DNA of 64,000 bases from Acanthococcus lagerstroemiae. Lineage: Eukaryota > Arthropoda > Insecta > Hemiptera > Eriococcidae. The stretch lies in contig CM063108.1 in NCBI GenBank assembly GCA_031841125.1, forward strand, positions 49,870,122-49,934,121. The letters are read 5' to 3'. Numbering within the stretch: the first letter of the stretch is position 1; each line of letters starts with the position of its first letter. Below the pieces are notes generated by a model that saw only the letters and a list, made by a program, of their open reading frames with translations, did not search any database and was not told where the DNA came from. Of this stretch, positions 21,522 through 32,640 are shown one piece after another. A program made the translations under genes and the position numbers.

Positions 21522-22436
21522 TTAGACTGCTGTACCTTGAAACACTTTTGAAATATCTCGACGTGGTGCTGCTCTCTGGCGGCGGTTTTTAGGTAGTGGA
21601 AACTAGAGTTACGTTCTCAGAGATCAACCCACTTTCCAACCTTGCTCCTCGTTATCTTGTACTAGTTTCGGCATGTCACATTAAAAAGTAAAGAATTTTT
21701 TCCCCTGAATTTCCGAGTATTTCGACTTCGAAATACAAATGAAGTATAATTATTTTGGTACTGTCATAAAATAGACTCCTTTTAGCTACTTGTCTGATGT
21801 TCACATTAGATGAATTGATGCGGTATGTCCCCAAATTGGGTCATCTTCATTATTTGACCTACCATTGTACCTTGAAACAACACCTACTCGTGTACCTTGG
21901 CACGTGTAAAATGCGATCTCATATTGCATCTGGTACCTTAAAACCGGAAAAAATTCAAATAAAATTCGATAATATTAGCTTACTTTCTAAAATTATTCTC
22001 AGGTATGCCGCGAAGTAAATAAGGCATTAAACGAAAGCCTATTTTTCAGTTTTTGATTTTGTAATTTTTATTATGTTCATTGGTACTGTAAGGGAAGCAT
22101 TTTTTCGATTTACCTCAGTTTATTTCAGAAATTCAGCTAACTGAGGAAACTAAAACCACTATTTCTGATCCAATTTTCAAGGCACACGAGGTATGTTTCA
22201 AGGTACACGAGGTGATGTTTCAAGGTACAATAGGGGTGTTGTACCTTGCAACACATTTTGAAAATTTTCAATTCAAATTGTACGGTTTCGGTTTACCGTA
22301 AATTTGAGATCAACCTAACCATTTGAAGCGTTTTCAGCAGTACTTTCATCCTATGTCCTTCAATTTTACTTTCAGTCACTCAAAACTGAGAAAATTGACA
22401 TCAAAGTTTTTTGTTCCAAGGTACAGCAGTCTCCCC
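21522..22436. mobile_element. non-autonomous pogo-type element rich in GTACCTTG sites
   Basis: The right end, read inverted, is GGGGAGACTGCTGTACCTTG (22417-22436) followed by TA. The left end is AGACTGCTGTACCTTG (21524-21539) preceded by TA and three altered bases. GTACCTTG occurs at 21532, 21867, 21892 and 22241 on + and at 22199, 22221 and 22417 on -, plus a GTACCTTA near 21931. The end layout (GGGGAGAC..., TA target) resembles the pogo element at 54581. No transposase frame is visible. Confidence 0.62.
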
Positions 22437-23136
22437 TACACGTGAGGGAATATTTTGACATATTTTGGACTTTTTTGGGAATATTATATGCACATATTTC
22501 ACTGTTTTTAGGACATAAAATAATTTTCTCTGCCTATTACAAACAAACCTGAAGCAGAAATAGCGAGGCATTTCAGACATTCTAGACAAGAAAAGACGGA
22601 AAGCGAAACTCGAATGGAGTCAAAACTCGAAAGTCTAAAATTCGAAAGTAAACAGAAATGTAAACACCAATCTCCATTTCCAAAAGCCAAAACAACGATT
22701 CGTCTTCGTACTTTCGTAGAGAAACATATCTCTCGCGCTCGTTAACTCTCGAGGCATCGGGCCTCCAAAATTTTTTCCTCTAAATCATTGAAACATTTTC
22801 AAAAAATAAAATCTATACGAAAAGTCGAATTACGCGCCCAAAGAATCAAGAGCCCAAATTGTCGTAAAATTATCGTCACCTTCTCCCACACAAAAAAAAA
22901 AATCAGCATTCAGCCGAATTTATGCAGCTTCAAAAAAACTGAAGCTTATTGCCTCAAAAATACAGCTGAATACGGCTTTCGGCTGGCTGCAATTCACTGC
23001 AATTGAGACTTGAGAGTTATCAGTTAAACTCAACCAATTGTAACTTTATATTGTTTTGCTGCTATCTCGCTCATTTTTTTCGTTTTATCATAATTCATAA
23101 ATAAACCTTTTCTTCTTCCTTTCATTTTTTTGTGTG

Positions 23137-23176
23137 GAACATAGTGGTGCTCGAGCACGTGAGCACCACTATGTTC
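23137..23176. repeat. perfect 16-bp inverted repeat with 8-base loop
   Basis: GAACATAGTGGTGCTC (23137-23152), GAGCACGT, then GAGCACCACTATGTTC (23161-23176). The arms are perfectly complementary, so the RNA or DNA could fold into a strong hairpin. It lies about 140 bp beyond the right end of the putative hAT-like element. Confidence 0.8.
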
Positions 23177-23647
23177 GCCGCCAGTGCATAGACAAACGCG
23201 GCAGTTTTCTTTGATTTTTTTTTAATAGATATTATGCACCTTAAGTTTATTATTTATTTAATAGGAAACAACACTGAGATTGAAATTCTGACTTCAGAAG
23301 TTCACATGTGCGCTAAAATACTAGTACGAAGCGAAATCTACAAGAAGAAAGACTGCCCTAAAGAAAGAAATGTCCCAATGGGCAGTTTGTAGCTTGAACG
23401 AAAATAAATCAGTATATAATCGAAATTTCAAATTCAAGGAGTTAAAAAAGGTAACACGCTAATTCAGAATTACTGATTTTAATTATTGCATTCATCGGTT
23501 ACACATGGCTCCACTTAAGGTGCTGAAATCAAAGATAATGCTGTACCTTTTGTAATAAAATTTAAATTTTGGAAGTTCAGACAAGAGTCGGGTCAAATAT
23601 TTGATACGATAATTGAAATAATAACTGAGCAAAATGATCCTTATTTC

Positions 23648-23877
23648 GATCGTTTTAGCATTTTATATGCTTTCACTAGTGGGTATTCTCGAGCAAAACC
23701 GTAACGATAAACCTAACGCTCCCCCGATACGCTCCCTCGACACGAATTCAGTGTTGCCATTCCCATGGAAATTTATTTTAGCATTTTATATGCTTTTACT
23801 ACTGGGTATACATGGGCGAAAAACCTAAGGAAATACCTAACGAAATACCTAACGCTCCCCCGACACGAATTCAGTGG
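23648..23877 (+). repeat. tandem duplication of about 125 bp
   Basis: Two copies each begin TTTTAGCATTTTATATGCTT, then TGGGTAT, and end CCTAACGCTCCCCCGA followed by CACGAATTCAGTG. A shorter inverted echo (AAAGCATATAAAATGTTACA) lies at about 23988. An insertion/duplication origin is possible. Confidence 0.7.
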
Positions 23878-25319
23878 TTGACGCTTATAATCTGCAGCCG
23901 TGTTGTTGATAGAAATGTTCATGCCCCCCCCCCCCCGATGCGAAGCCAGTCCGTATGATTTAGCTCTGCATTTTTTATTGGGGTACGAAAGCATATAAAA
24001 TGTTACAGAGACACGCAGTGATTGACCTGACTGACTGACTGTTTCTTCAACTTTTTTGATCAAGTTAGTTTTGACTATTCACAGTCTCACTCGGTTATAC
24101 CCTATGTGACCTAGAAGAAAAATCTCGTATTTTTCAGCAACCGTTTCGTAATTTTACTTTACGCGAGCTTTATAACGATATGCACGGAAAATGACCAATT
24201 AAAACTTGGGGTACTAATTTTGCTTGTAAAGGGAATTAGGTCTACCGCTCATGAATCAGATAGTTGAGATGACATTCTACAAACCATGAGTCCCATGTAA
24301 CCCATAGACACGTGGAATTTACGAAAATATGTACGCTGAAATTTAAGCTCGATTTCCTCAGCACGGCAGTTGTGTTATTCGTACCTTTGTCTTCCAACTG
24401 CCTCAACTGTGATAATTGAGGTATTTTCATAAGAAAGTAGGCCATTTCTCACTTTTCCAGTAAGAAGGAAAATATCCGTCAGCGTGCGTTCGTTCTTAAT
24501 GCCTATACTAATTCTTGTGAGTCAGTTCTCATTCATACAAATTCCTTCATCGAAAATAAGGGAATAAAACAATACTACCGCCTCACACTTTACGATTAAT
24601 GCAACTGCCCCTTGCCCTCCGACACCGATGCCACTGAAAACGATGTACACAGACATTTCTCATTTCTCCTGTTCTAATATTGATGAATATTGGCGGATTT
24701 TGGCGGCTTCCATTAGAAAGCTAGCAGTCGGGTTTACACAGAATCGGACGCGAAGTGAAACCGAAAAGCGAAGGAAGAGAACAGCATTAGTTGGTAACGA
24801 TGAATACATTACATCGACCCTTTCCATCCAGAGCTCGGTATTTTGAAATGTCATATACATAGACGACGCGCAATCGAAATTTCCGAAATCGAACGTGTAC
24901 CGAATACCTTTCCGGAGAAGTTCTCCGACGTGGCACAGAATAAATAGAGTGTATTATCGAATGCAAAAGCGAATTTTGGCTGCTCAATTATAAGTGAAAT
25001 ATATTTGCATGCTTTTACAACGGCGACTGCTTGTCGATACCATGAGCTGAGGCCGGATTTCCCAGTAGGCAGGCGGGGCAGCTGCAAAGAGCGCCAAAAT
25101 TGTGGGGGCTGCAAAATTTGACAAAAAAGTCGTCACCGGGTGAGATGGACGAAAAAAAGTTGCCAAAAGCATTCAGCTTAGCGAGGAGGGGGACCAAAAC
25201 ATTTTCCGGTATTATCTTTTCTTATAATTTTCAACTTGATAGTACTTAACACCCCCCCCCACCGTTCTCGTCAATGCTAAATAACAGGGATGAGAGGCGA
25301 CAAAAATGATTTTGCCTAA

Positions 25320-25600
25320 AGGCGGGAAAATACTGAATTCGGTCTTGCTGTGAGCTCTTCCGATCAATGGTCAGATCGTGAATCAAGCGTATTTTCGCCT
25401 CTCCTCGTTCTCAAACGTTGATACTGGGAGCTTTCCGATCCATAATATTATTACGTCTGCTCCGTCCTCTCTGTAATTCAATAAGTTCCGTCACCGTCTT
25501 ACTCAAATGACCGATTGAATTATGGCTGGATTCAGCATTCGAAAAATGATCGTCAATACCACCCGCGATATTTCGGGTATGACTTCAAGTCATCTACATC
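25320..25600 (-). pseudogene. badly decayed F-box relic
   Basis: On the minus strand ATCATTTTTCGAATGCTGAA reads TIIFRMLNPA, the core of the F-box, after PEIS. Further on, GAGAACGAGGAGAGGCGAAA and CTTGATTCACGATCTGACC match the RERKEAKRLLIHNLS part, and GAAGAGCTC matches the RSSW part. Several stops and indels destroy the frame. It is similar to the MTTF subfamily and is preceded at the right distance by an exact promoter element (25695-25706). Confidence 0.72.
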
Positions 25601-25694
25601 ATTTGCTGCAGTGGACTTACGCAAGCGAGTTTGTTTCCAGATCGCGACTATAGGCTCTCTGCTGCTGTGCCCCAATATGGCATGGCCAACGTAA

Positions 25695-25706
25695 TACCGT
25701 ATGGTA
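25695..25706 (-). promoter_or_regulatory. TACCATACGGTA element of F-box relic
   Basis: Exact 12-mer on the minus strand, preceded by ACCAATGGCAACTGCATGTT (CCAAT box) as at 7541. It is preserved although the F-box frame behind it has decayed. Confidence 0.7.
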
Positions 25707-25869
25707 AACATGCAGTTGCCATTGGTGGTTTAGAAACACTTTCAGCGAATCAGCAATCAGTTCACAGCAATTAACAATCGATTGAACATCAAAACTACAT
25801 TTGGACCAGATACAATGGTCCATTTTCATTAACAAATTATTCTTTTTGTTTTTATCAGGCATTGCAATT

Positions 25870-26560
25870 CAGGTTTTGTTTTGTTTTCATTTCATTGATA
25901 CGGCTACCAACTTCCTGACAAGATTGTGAAAGCCAAACCGTCAAATTTCAGATGACGACATTGAAGAGGCAGGGTAAACTGAAGTCTGCAATCTCAAAAA
26001 TGTTGGCCGAGGCTCGTACGCCCGAACATGCTTTGGGACTCAATTAATTATTTATTTAAAATTATTAAAACGAATGAAATATTTTTCTATTTCGTTATTA
26101 TGTAATTTGTTCAGCTGTTAAAATTTTCAGGCACTATTTTCAAGTCCTTCGCACCTAACTGATCCAGAAAGGGGTCACATCTCACATGTATAGTATGGCC
26201 GATCATATTTGGTTTATCTAAGCACTAAATTTTCAGTGAAATTAGGTCTGCGATTGTTTGATAAACCTCAACGTTTTTCCGGCCATTTTTGAAAAGACGA
26301 CTGCTAATTTGTAGAATTACACGTGACTGGGATCAATATAATTCCTCTTCGTCTGGTCCTTGAAATAATTAGTAAATATAACAGCCATAGAAGAGAGAAC
26401 CTCCTACCATTTTGAAACCTAACGGATTTAGTCATAAACAAACTGATTTCAATCAATAGCCATTTTGATCACAACAGCAATCAGTGTATAACTCCATTTT
26501 AAAATTTGAATGAGCACTGATATAGTTTACCTTCCTCTTATTTCCTCATAGACTGCAAAC
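25870..26560. other. intergenic sequence, no gene seen
   Basis: AT-rich, without recognisable coding or repeat structure apart from short matches to the 3' flanks of other family copies near the right end. Confidence 0.4.
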
Positions 26561-26678
26561 GCATAATGAAACCAGTCTTTCCGGCATGGAGTTCAATAAG
26601 TAAGAACATTGATGAAAATTTAGAGCAATGATTTATTTATTAATTTACGAGGTCTTTTACGGGCCGAAGTTGGCTTCG

Positions 26679-27088
26679 TTAAATTCTTAGGCATTGCACC
26701 TGGAAGTCTCGAGACTTTTTCGCAGATCTTGTTTGCGATTTAGCCTTTCGTTTTGCTGTACTCCGTTGGAAGAGTCGCGTATCCCCATCCGATTGTGGTG
26801 GTTGTTGATACCAAGAGCTCCTCGGGTCGACACTCAGATTGTGAATCAAGAGTCTTTTAGCTTCTTTTCGTTCTCGGACTTTCTTTCTCAGGATTCTTTT
26901 GAGTCCTCTGATTTGTACAACCAATACCAGCTTCGTCGAACTTGCATTGCAGCTACCATGGATGCCGGGTCTAACATCCGGAAGATACTTGTTGATATCT
27001 CCGCTGGCAGTGCAGATATAATATCAAATTTTTCGTCATTATCAGACAGAAAGTCAAACGCGTAGGACATTTGGTAGAAAACAGCCAT
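26679..27088 (-). pseudogene. F-box family copy with 4-bp frameshift (copy 7)
   Basis: Starts with the normal MAVFYQMSYAFDFLSD at 27088 and has the LPAEISTSIF helix variant. After WYWLYKS a 4-base deletion (siblings read TCAGACAAAGGACTC, here TCAGAGGACTC) shifts the frame, giving a 66-residue product ending KSEDSKES. The basic half continues intact in another frame (GLKRILRKKVRERKEAKR to QCLRI-stop). The truncated product would retain most of the F-box but lose its last helix and the whole basic tail. Confidence 0.82.
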
Positions 27089-27207
27089 TTTTTACTGTAG
27101 AATCGTTCGATGTAGTCTTAGTGGATCAATGTTTACCAGGTGGAGGTGGTTTCTCGAGTGCCACTGCGACGTATTGGGTATGTGCGGTAATAGTATACAG
27201 AAGGTAA

Positions 27208-27219
27208 TACCGTATGGTA
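27208..27219 (-). promoter_or_regulatory. TACCATACGGTA element of F-box copy 7
   Basis: Exact 12-mer, 131 bp before the ATG at 27088. The leader is longer by a few bases than in siblings (CCACCTCCACCTGG insertion). CAGCCAATCAGCC is read just beyond it. Confidence 0.78.
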
Positions 27220-27749
27220 AACTCACAAAGATTTAGATATATTAACAATATCAGCCAATCAGCCTTCACTACACAGAACCAATTGATTTTATTCAATTTC
27301 AAGAAACCCAATTGGTCGACAGATCAATGGACTCAGGATTCTAAAAGCAGGGGCAGTTTTAACTGACAGAAAGTAATATTTAGTCCATAAATACTATGAC
27401 ATGCGTAAAATATATTAAACATATTATACCAGTACTTATTCTGGTTAGCTGTGAAGTTCGATGCTCTAACATTAGTTGTTTTAATTAGGTGAGATCACGT
27501 TAGTGTTTAGTAGATGAAGAGATGGCAGACCTCAATTTCCAGCTTTTGATTTTCAGTTAGCTTACATCCTGGATCGGCTACAAATATTAGAAAATGTTTT
27601 ATAGGTAAATCGTTCCTCAAGGTGGTTGACCTCATGTTAATCAAAATATTAATTTTGGAATTCACGCGTCAGTCAAAAAGAAGCCCACCCCCACTGAGTC
27701 TATTTTTGTTTTCAAGATTCGATTTTTTTTTTTTTAACTGATCATTTGA

Positions 27750-28475
27750 GAAGTGGCCGGAAAATTGTTCGCGCACAAAAACAGATCACAGAAAATTGAT
27801 CACGCCAGAGAACTGTTCGCACGAGGAACGCTGTTTGAGTGACTTGCGAAGGGTGAATTGCAGTTTGGTTTATACGCTCTGGATTGGCCGTCCTCATCGT
27901 AGAGGACGATGGGCACCTCAGTTTCCGTTGGAAATGTAGAATTGTTACCACGCTGCTTTAAAGTTCACGCCTCAAACCAATAACTCAGTGGAATGGTGAC
28001 ACGCCGGCTTCGAGACCCCGCTCGATGACCGTGCACCTTAACATCTCCAAATTTATACAAGACATCCACGGGACGCAATCTTTGGTGGAGGCTAACGTAG
28101 AGCACATAGTAATGGGTAACCCTTTCCCTAAGGAAAAGAAGTATACGGACAGTGCGGCCAGACTGCAACACGGCTCGTGGAATGCTGTTTCAGCACCACT
28201 GACAGGGAGGAGAGCTAGGACAGCGACGTAGATGGTGAGGGAAGGGAGGGGAACAGTATCTGAAAGTACATGAGTGGGGTTACTCATAATATTAGTCAAC
28301 ATTAATAAATAATTATTTTTTTTGTGAATACTGAAACTAAATTTTTCTGGTGCGATAAATTTTGCGAACAATCATGCGATCAATTTTCTCTGCTTTCAAT
28401 CTTCGTGCGGCCAGTTTTCGTGCGATCAATTTTCTGCGTTCAATTTTCGTTGGAACAATTTTCAGGGAACCCTTT
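27750..28475 (+). mobile_element. second MULE remnant with repeat-built ends
   Basis: The left part (27755-27832: AAAATTGTTCGCGCAC, AAAATTGATCACGCC) and, inverted, the right part (28345-28466: GAAAATTGATCGCACGAAAA, GAAAATTGATCGCATG) are built of the same short units. The transposase C-terminus lies between them. The internal layout parallels the element at 17826 but with different unit sequence. Confidence 0.6.
27890..28200 (+). pseudogene. MULE transposase C-terminal relic
   Basis: Reads RRGRWAPQFPLEM-stop-N, then YHAALKFTPQTNNSVEW-stop. This matches the typical MULE C-terminal block (RRAPxFP..LWN....L....RTNNxVEGWH) with TGA or TAG in place of Trp codons. After a frame change it reads HLNISKFIQDIHGTQSLVEA, then a lysine-rich KEKKYTDSAARLQ tail, also typical. 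The catalytic DDE region is absent. An overlapping minus-strand frame (27985-28371) is its shadow. Confidence 0.65.
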
Positions 28476-28840
28476 TGAGAGCCGCAGAATCCTTCTTGAA
28501 TTCTTCTCTCTCTCTCTCTTCTCTTTCCTCTTTGAAATCCACATAGAGCTGATTTTTAATTTCTACACATCTTTTATTTATGTTATTACTATTTTATTTT
28601 TTATAAGATCTTTATTATCCATAGCGGATTGTAATCTTAAATTGAATAAACAATTTCTTCAGCCTTTCAGTTCATTTTAGGAGTTCTCCTGCCTTACTCG
28701 CCTCTGGGACTGATTATCAGTCTTGTCATCATGAAGTTTAATAAGTAAAAACATTGATGAAAATTTAAAGCTCTGATTTATTAATTATTTTACAATGCCT
28801 ATTTACATAACAATATTTTTATGGACCAAAGTTGGCCTCG

Positions 28841-29251
28841 TTACATTCTTAGGCATTTCAACTGGAAGTCTCCAGGATTTTTCGTAGCTCTTGCTTGCGG
28901 TTTAGCCTTTCGTTTTATTGTAATTCGTTGGTAGAGTTGAGAGTCCACATCGGATTGTGGTTGTCGATACCAGGAGCTCCTCGGGTCGACACTCAGATTG
29001 TGAATCAAGAGTCTTTTCGCCTCTTTTCGTTCTCGGACTTTCTTCCTCAGCATTCTTCTGAGTCCTCTGTCTGATTTGTACAACCAATACCAGCTTCGTC
29101 GAACTTGCATTGCAGCTACCATGGATGTTGGGTCTAACATCCGGAAGATGGTTGCCGACAATTCCACTGGCAGTGCAGATATAATGTCAAATTTTCTGTC
29201 ATTATCAGACAGAAAGTCAAAAGCGTAGGACATTTGGTAGAAAACGGCCAT
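28841..29251 (-). CDS. small F-box protein, 136 aa (copy 8)
   Basis: Intact minus-strand member with ATG at 29251 and LPVELSATIF, MLDPTSMVAAMQVRR, SDRGLRRMLRKKV. The tail is the most divergent of the intact copies (DVDSQLYQRITIKRKAKPQA, then RATKNPGDFQLKCLRM). The tail keeps its length and basic character despite many replacements. Poly(A) signal (inverted TTTATT) at 28777-28782. The frame extends 7 codons upstream without a better start. Confidence 0.82.
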   Translation of the reverse strand: MAVFYQMSYAFDFLSDNDRKFDIISALPVELSATIFRMLDPTSMVAAMQVRRSWYWLYKSDRGLRRMLRKKVRERKEAKRLLIHNLSVDPRSSWYRQPQSDVDSQLYQRITIKRKAKPQARATKNPGDFQLKCLRM

Positions 29252-29364
29252 TTTTATTGTACAATCATTCAATGTGGTCTTAGTGGATCAATGTTCACCT
29301 GTTGGTTTCTCAAGTGCCACTGCGAGTCCTTCGGGTGTGGGCTGTAGTATCATATAATAAGTAA

Positions 29365-29376
29365 TACCGTATGGTA
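29365..29376 (-). promoter_or_regulatory. TACCATACGGTA element of F-box copy 8
   Basis: Exact 12-mer, 125 bp before the ATG at 29251. AATCAGCCAATCAGCC is about 35 bp beyond. Confidence 0.8.
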
Positions 29377-29559
29377 AACTCGCAAAGATTTAGACATATT
29401 AACAGAATCAGCCAATCAGCCTTCACTATGCAGTACCAATCGATTTTATTCAATTATAAGAAGCCCGATTGGTGGACAGAGCAGTGGACTCAGGATTCTA
29501 AAGGCGGATGCAGTTTATTGGTTGTTAACTTGGATTTTCTATAATTCTTATTTGTTGAC

Positions 29560-30340
29560 AGGTGGAAGCAGGTTGGCATAAACAGAAGTGAATTAATAAA
29601 ACTGAGGTGATGAGGTGCTTCTGATTACGAGGAATAATGGATTGCTATCGCATTCAAACATAAGTAGACAAAATTCAAACTCATAAAGCATTAGGTCACT
29701 TATCATTTCCATTTGTTTTCCAGTTCAGCAAAAACAAAGCAGCGGAAGTGGAGGGTTATTTCTGGAGGGAGTGAGGCTCAAGTTCCAGAATGGTTCCGTT
29801 TCTACCGTTCGAAGCAATGAGACTCGTAAGAAGAGACTTTTTTCAATTACAGATAGTCGATTTTCCAATACTTACAAGGAAACTTATAATTTTTACATGC
29901 ACGCTCCATTTTCGAACTTTTGGGAAATTTTCAATCAACATAGAGAATTGGGTGACCTTTTCTGAAACAGATGCTCGTTGAAAGACCGATAGATAGCTTG
30001 TTTTTGTAAGACGTAAGTTCAACTATCCTCGTCTGAGTAAGATAAAAAGAGCAATATTCGCAATCAAGCCATCAAGTGTACGTAACGTACAGAAACTTTG
30101 AAATTCGAGGTATCGCTAACTCTTCACCTCCAGGACGAAGGAAACGCTCGTGTTTTCGTTTCATCGGAACGCCACACGAGCTTGTTAGTACCTACGGTGT
30201 TTTTTTCACGGGCTGTTTGATTTACAACGTGGCTTTGAAACAAAAGACTTGACAGTTTCGAACACCCTATTTCGCTTCCAATATTGGTATTTGCGCGCGA
30301 AGATCGACCATTTCCGCATTGTTCCAATCTCTTTTTCATT
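29560..30340. other. intergenic sequence, no gene seen
   Basis: Two overlapping open frames (29771-29965, 29790-29981) have no recognisable similarity. Confidence 0.35.
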
Positions 30341-31837
30341 TATCGGGGAAAACACCCTCTGTGTAAAATCGGTTCATTGTCGTTTTGAATACAGCCGAAT
30401 GAACATTTAAAAAACACACACACTCGCACAAGTAAAAAATAAAAACGTACGTGTACACACGCGAAGAGTCCATACTAAATAAATTCTGGTCATTTTGTTA
30501 AAACGTTAAAAACCCGACGGACCTTTAAAACAATTAATTTCCATTCCCTCGGGGGGGGGGGAGGAACTACAAGCTACAGACAACAGACAGAGTTAGTCCA
30601 TTTTAAAGCCGTTTCCCAATACCTCTTATTTTTTCGATTTTATATTCCGCATTCGATATGTGTACTTTTCTCCCCCCCCCATCACTCACTATCGCTCTTT
30701 CTCTCGCACGTTTGTACCCATCGAATAATCGCACGAATACACGCGAGACTAGAACTGGCTTCTCTTCTTCGTTTCACCGAATTAATTAAACATTTCACGC
30801 ATACGTGAATACAATAAATATAGAAAAAAAAAGAAAAAAAGGAGAAAAAAAAAGGGTACGATCACATGATATTTAGGTGAGAGGGCGAGAGGAAAAGCAT
30901 ATACACGCGTTAGACACGTGAAATTTTCACAAGACGAAACCGGTTGCTCGATTCGAGCACAGCGATGATGCCGAGTCGGTGTCCGCGTTGCCGACCCCTG
31001 CACGAAATCGTTTTGACGGGCGCGCGTTAGGTCCACTTTGTGGTCGTCGATTTTCAAATTTTCTAACACATTAACCAGCGTAATTGAAAATGTCAACCGT
31101 ATATACGCGATCGCGTTGCAATACGTAGAAACTTAAAACCTCCATCGCCGCTATACACATGTACACAAAGGAGAAAAGTATACGTCGGCGCAATCTTCTT
31201 CTACCGTATCTCCTTTTTCACAATAAAATTTTACGACCTTACGTCCTTTTTCACTGTTCCGCCACGAAACCGTATAATACAATTTAATTTACCAAATCTG
31301 TGTTCGCTTTTTTTTTTCTTTCTTTTTTTTTTCAACTCCAATGCAAACGTCATAAAATATGCTAACTGCCGAAGCGCAAGGTAAACAAAGCCCGAATAGT
31401 GGTTCTCGCATTACGGAGACCGCATCATCTTGGGTGTGCGATTATATTCAAATAAAAATGTGGCAATTGGATTTCCCTTTCAGTGGGCGTGGGTGTCGCG
31501 GTTATAAAGCCATAAGGCGAAGCCGGCACCGGACAGAAAAGCTTTTAATTTTACGGATGAAGCCGAGGCGACGAGGATGGTTCTCTCTGTATCTCTCGCC
31601 TTGCCATCCGATCCGGTATGCTTGTCAATTGCACGCTGATGATGACAAATGCCGGTGTCTGTTATCATTTTGACGTTGCAGATTAATTCGCATTTGGTTG
31701 GGCTGGAGGGGGGGGGAAAGCGAAGCAGGATCAAGCGGTAGGGAGGAAAGCTGGCTACTTAAAGCTCTCCTTTCCAACACTGGATGAAAACGTCGATATT
31801 GTTTCGGGATGATGCGACCTTTTCTGCTCTCTCTCTT

Positions 31838-31916
<79 letters not shown>

Positions 31917-32640
31917 CTCTCTCCGAAAGGAATCAGCCAGCGCGGATTACTAATTTATTATTTTTCCTATCAACGGGAGGGACTGGACTGGTTTGTTCTG
32001 CGCCGGATTTCGGTAATGAAGTGGTGGATTAGCCCGCGGTTTTACAAATTGTATCCAGACAAGGGTGATTTTCCACTGCCAGCGAACAGAGGCTGTAGGG
32101 GACGGCATCTAATCCTAGTTGTGCATCCACAGTTTGTTAGGGTCAGTCGGGGTTGTAGACTGCCCGGAAATAATCTGAAATTGAATTGACGTATACGCCT
32201 GATAATTGGAAAGTATTCTCGATTCCCGATCACTTCTCGTGACGCATACCATCAGCTTCCCCAATCACTTGTTCGCACAGCATCAGTTTCGAACGACTGA
32301 ACGAGCGAATTCTACACAGAGAGGTAACCACTCTAATAGCCGGAATGTAAGTTTTGGAGTATCTCCATCGCATGATCCGAGCGTATTAGTTTCACAGCCA
32401 ATTTTACGGGCTGATGTAATGCGATGTAAATAGTCTCTCGGTCGAAGATGATAGACGGTAGCAAAACCGAAATTTTATTGCTGGTCGAAATCGTGTAGCG
32501 TGTTCGGCGCTCTAGATGCAAGAGTACACGTCTTCATACATAGCGGAGATCAAACGAGAAGCCTAGAAGCCGCTACCTGCACCTTCCAACACGGTTTTCA
32601 ATAATCGCATCGGGTGTTCATGGCAATAAGCTGAGGGCAA
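30340..32640. other. CpG-rich unique stretch with microsatellite
   Basis: Contains CpG-rich sequence, G and C homopolymers (about 30550, 30672) and a long (TC)n run. Many open frames overlap but none shows domain similarity. It may be a host promoter or UTR. Confidence 0.4.
31842..31911. repeat. (TC)n microsatellite
   Basis: About 70 bp of uninterrupted CT dinucleotides, slightly imperfect at its margins. Apparent Ser-Leu repeat proteins across it are translations of the microsatellite. Confidence 0.95.

Larger units (their letters stand above)
17127..22999. mobile_element. putative 5.9-kb element with hAT-like ends, containing nested insertions
   Basis: The left end CAGTGTATTGCAGCC (17127-17141) and the right end, read inverted, CAGTGAATTGCAGCC (22985-22999) match 14 of 15. 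Flanking 8-mers CTATCGAG (17119-17126) and CAATTGAG (23000-23007) match 6 of 8, compatible with an old hAT target-site duplication. CGGCTTTCGGCT-like motifs lie just inside both ends. No hAT transposase frame is recognised. A MULE (about 17826-18980) and a pogo-type element (21522-22436) sit inside as later insertions. The ends could pair by chance, hence moderate confidence. Confidence 0.45.
23008..25310. other. intergenic stretch between arms of the cluster, no gene seen
   Basis: Contains a hairpin (23137) and a tandem duplication (23648-23877), noted separately, and a C-run at 23927-23938. 24600-24990 is more CpG-rich with several overlapping short open frames. 25040-25200 is a GC-rich stretch of repeat-like character. 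No protein similarity is recognised. Confidence 0.4.

Noticed and set aside
23648..23877. CRISPR-like repeat-spacer arrangement
   Set aside because: Only two long units with related spacers, in a eukaryotic context; a simple tandem duplication fits.
27985..28371. 128-residue minus-strand frame with hydrophobic stretch
   Set aside because: It is antisense to the recognised MULE transposase C-terminus on the + strand.
31784..32189. Ser-Leu repeat proteins over the CT tract
   Set aside because: They are translations of a (TC)n microsatellite in two frames, with no other coding evidence.
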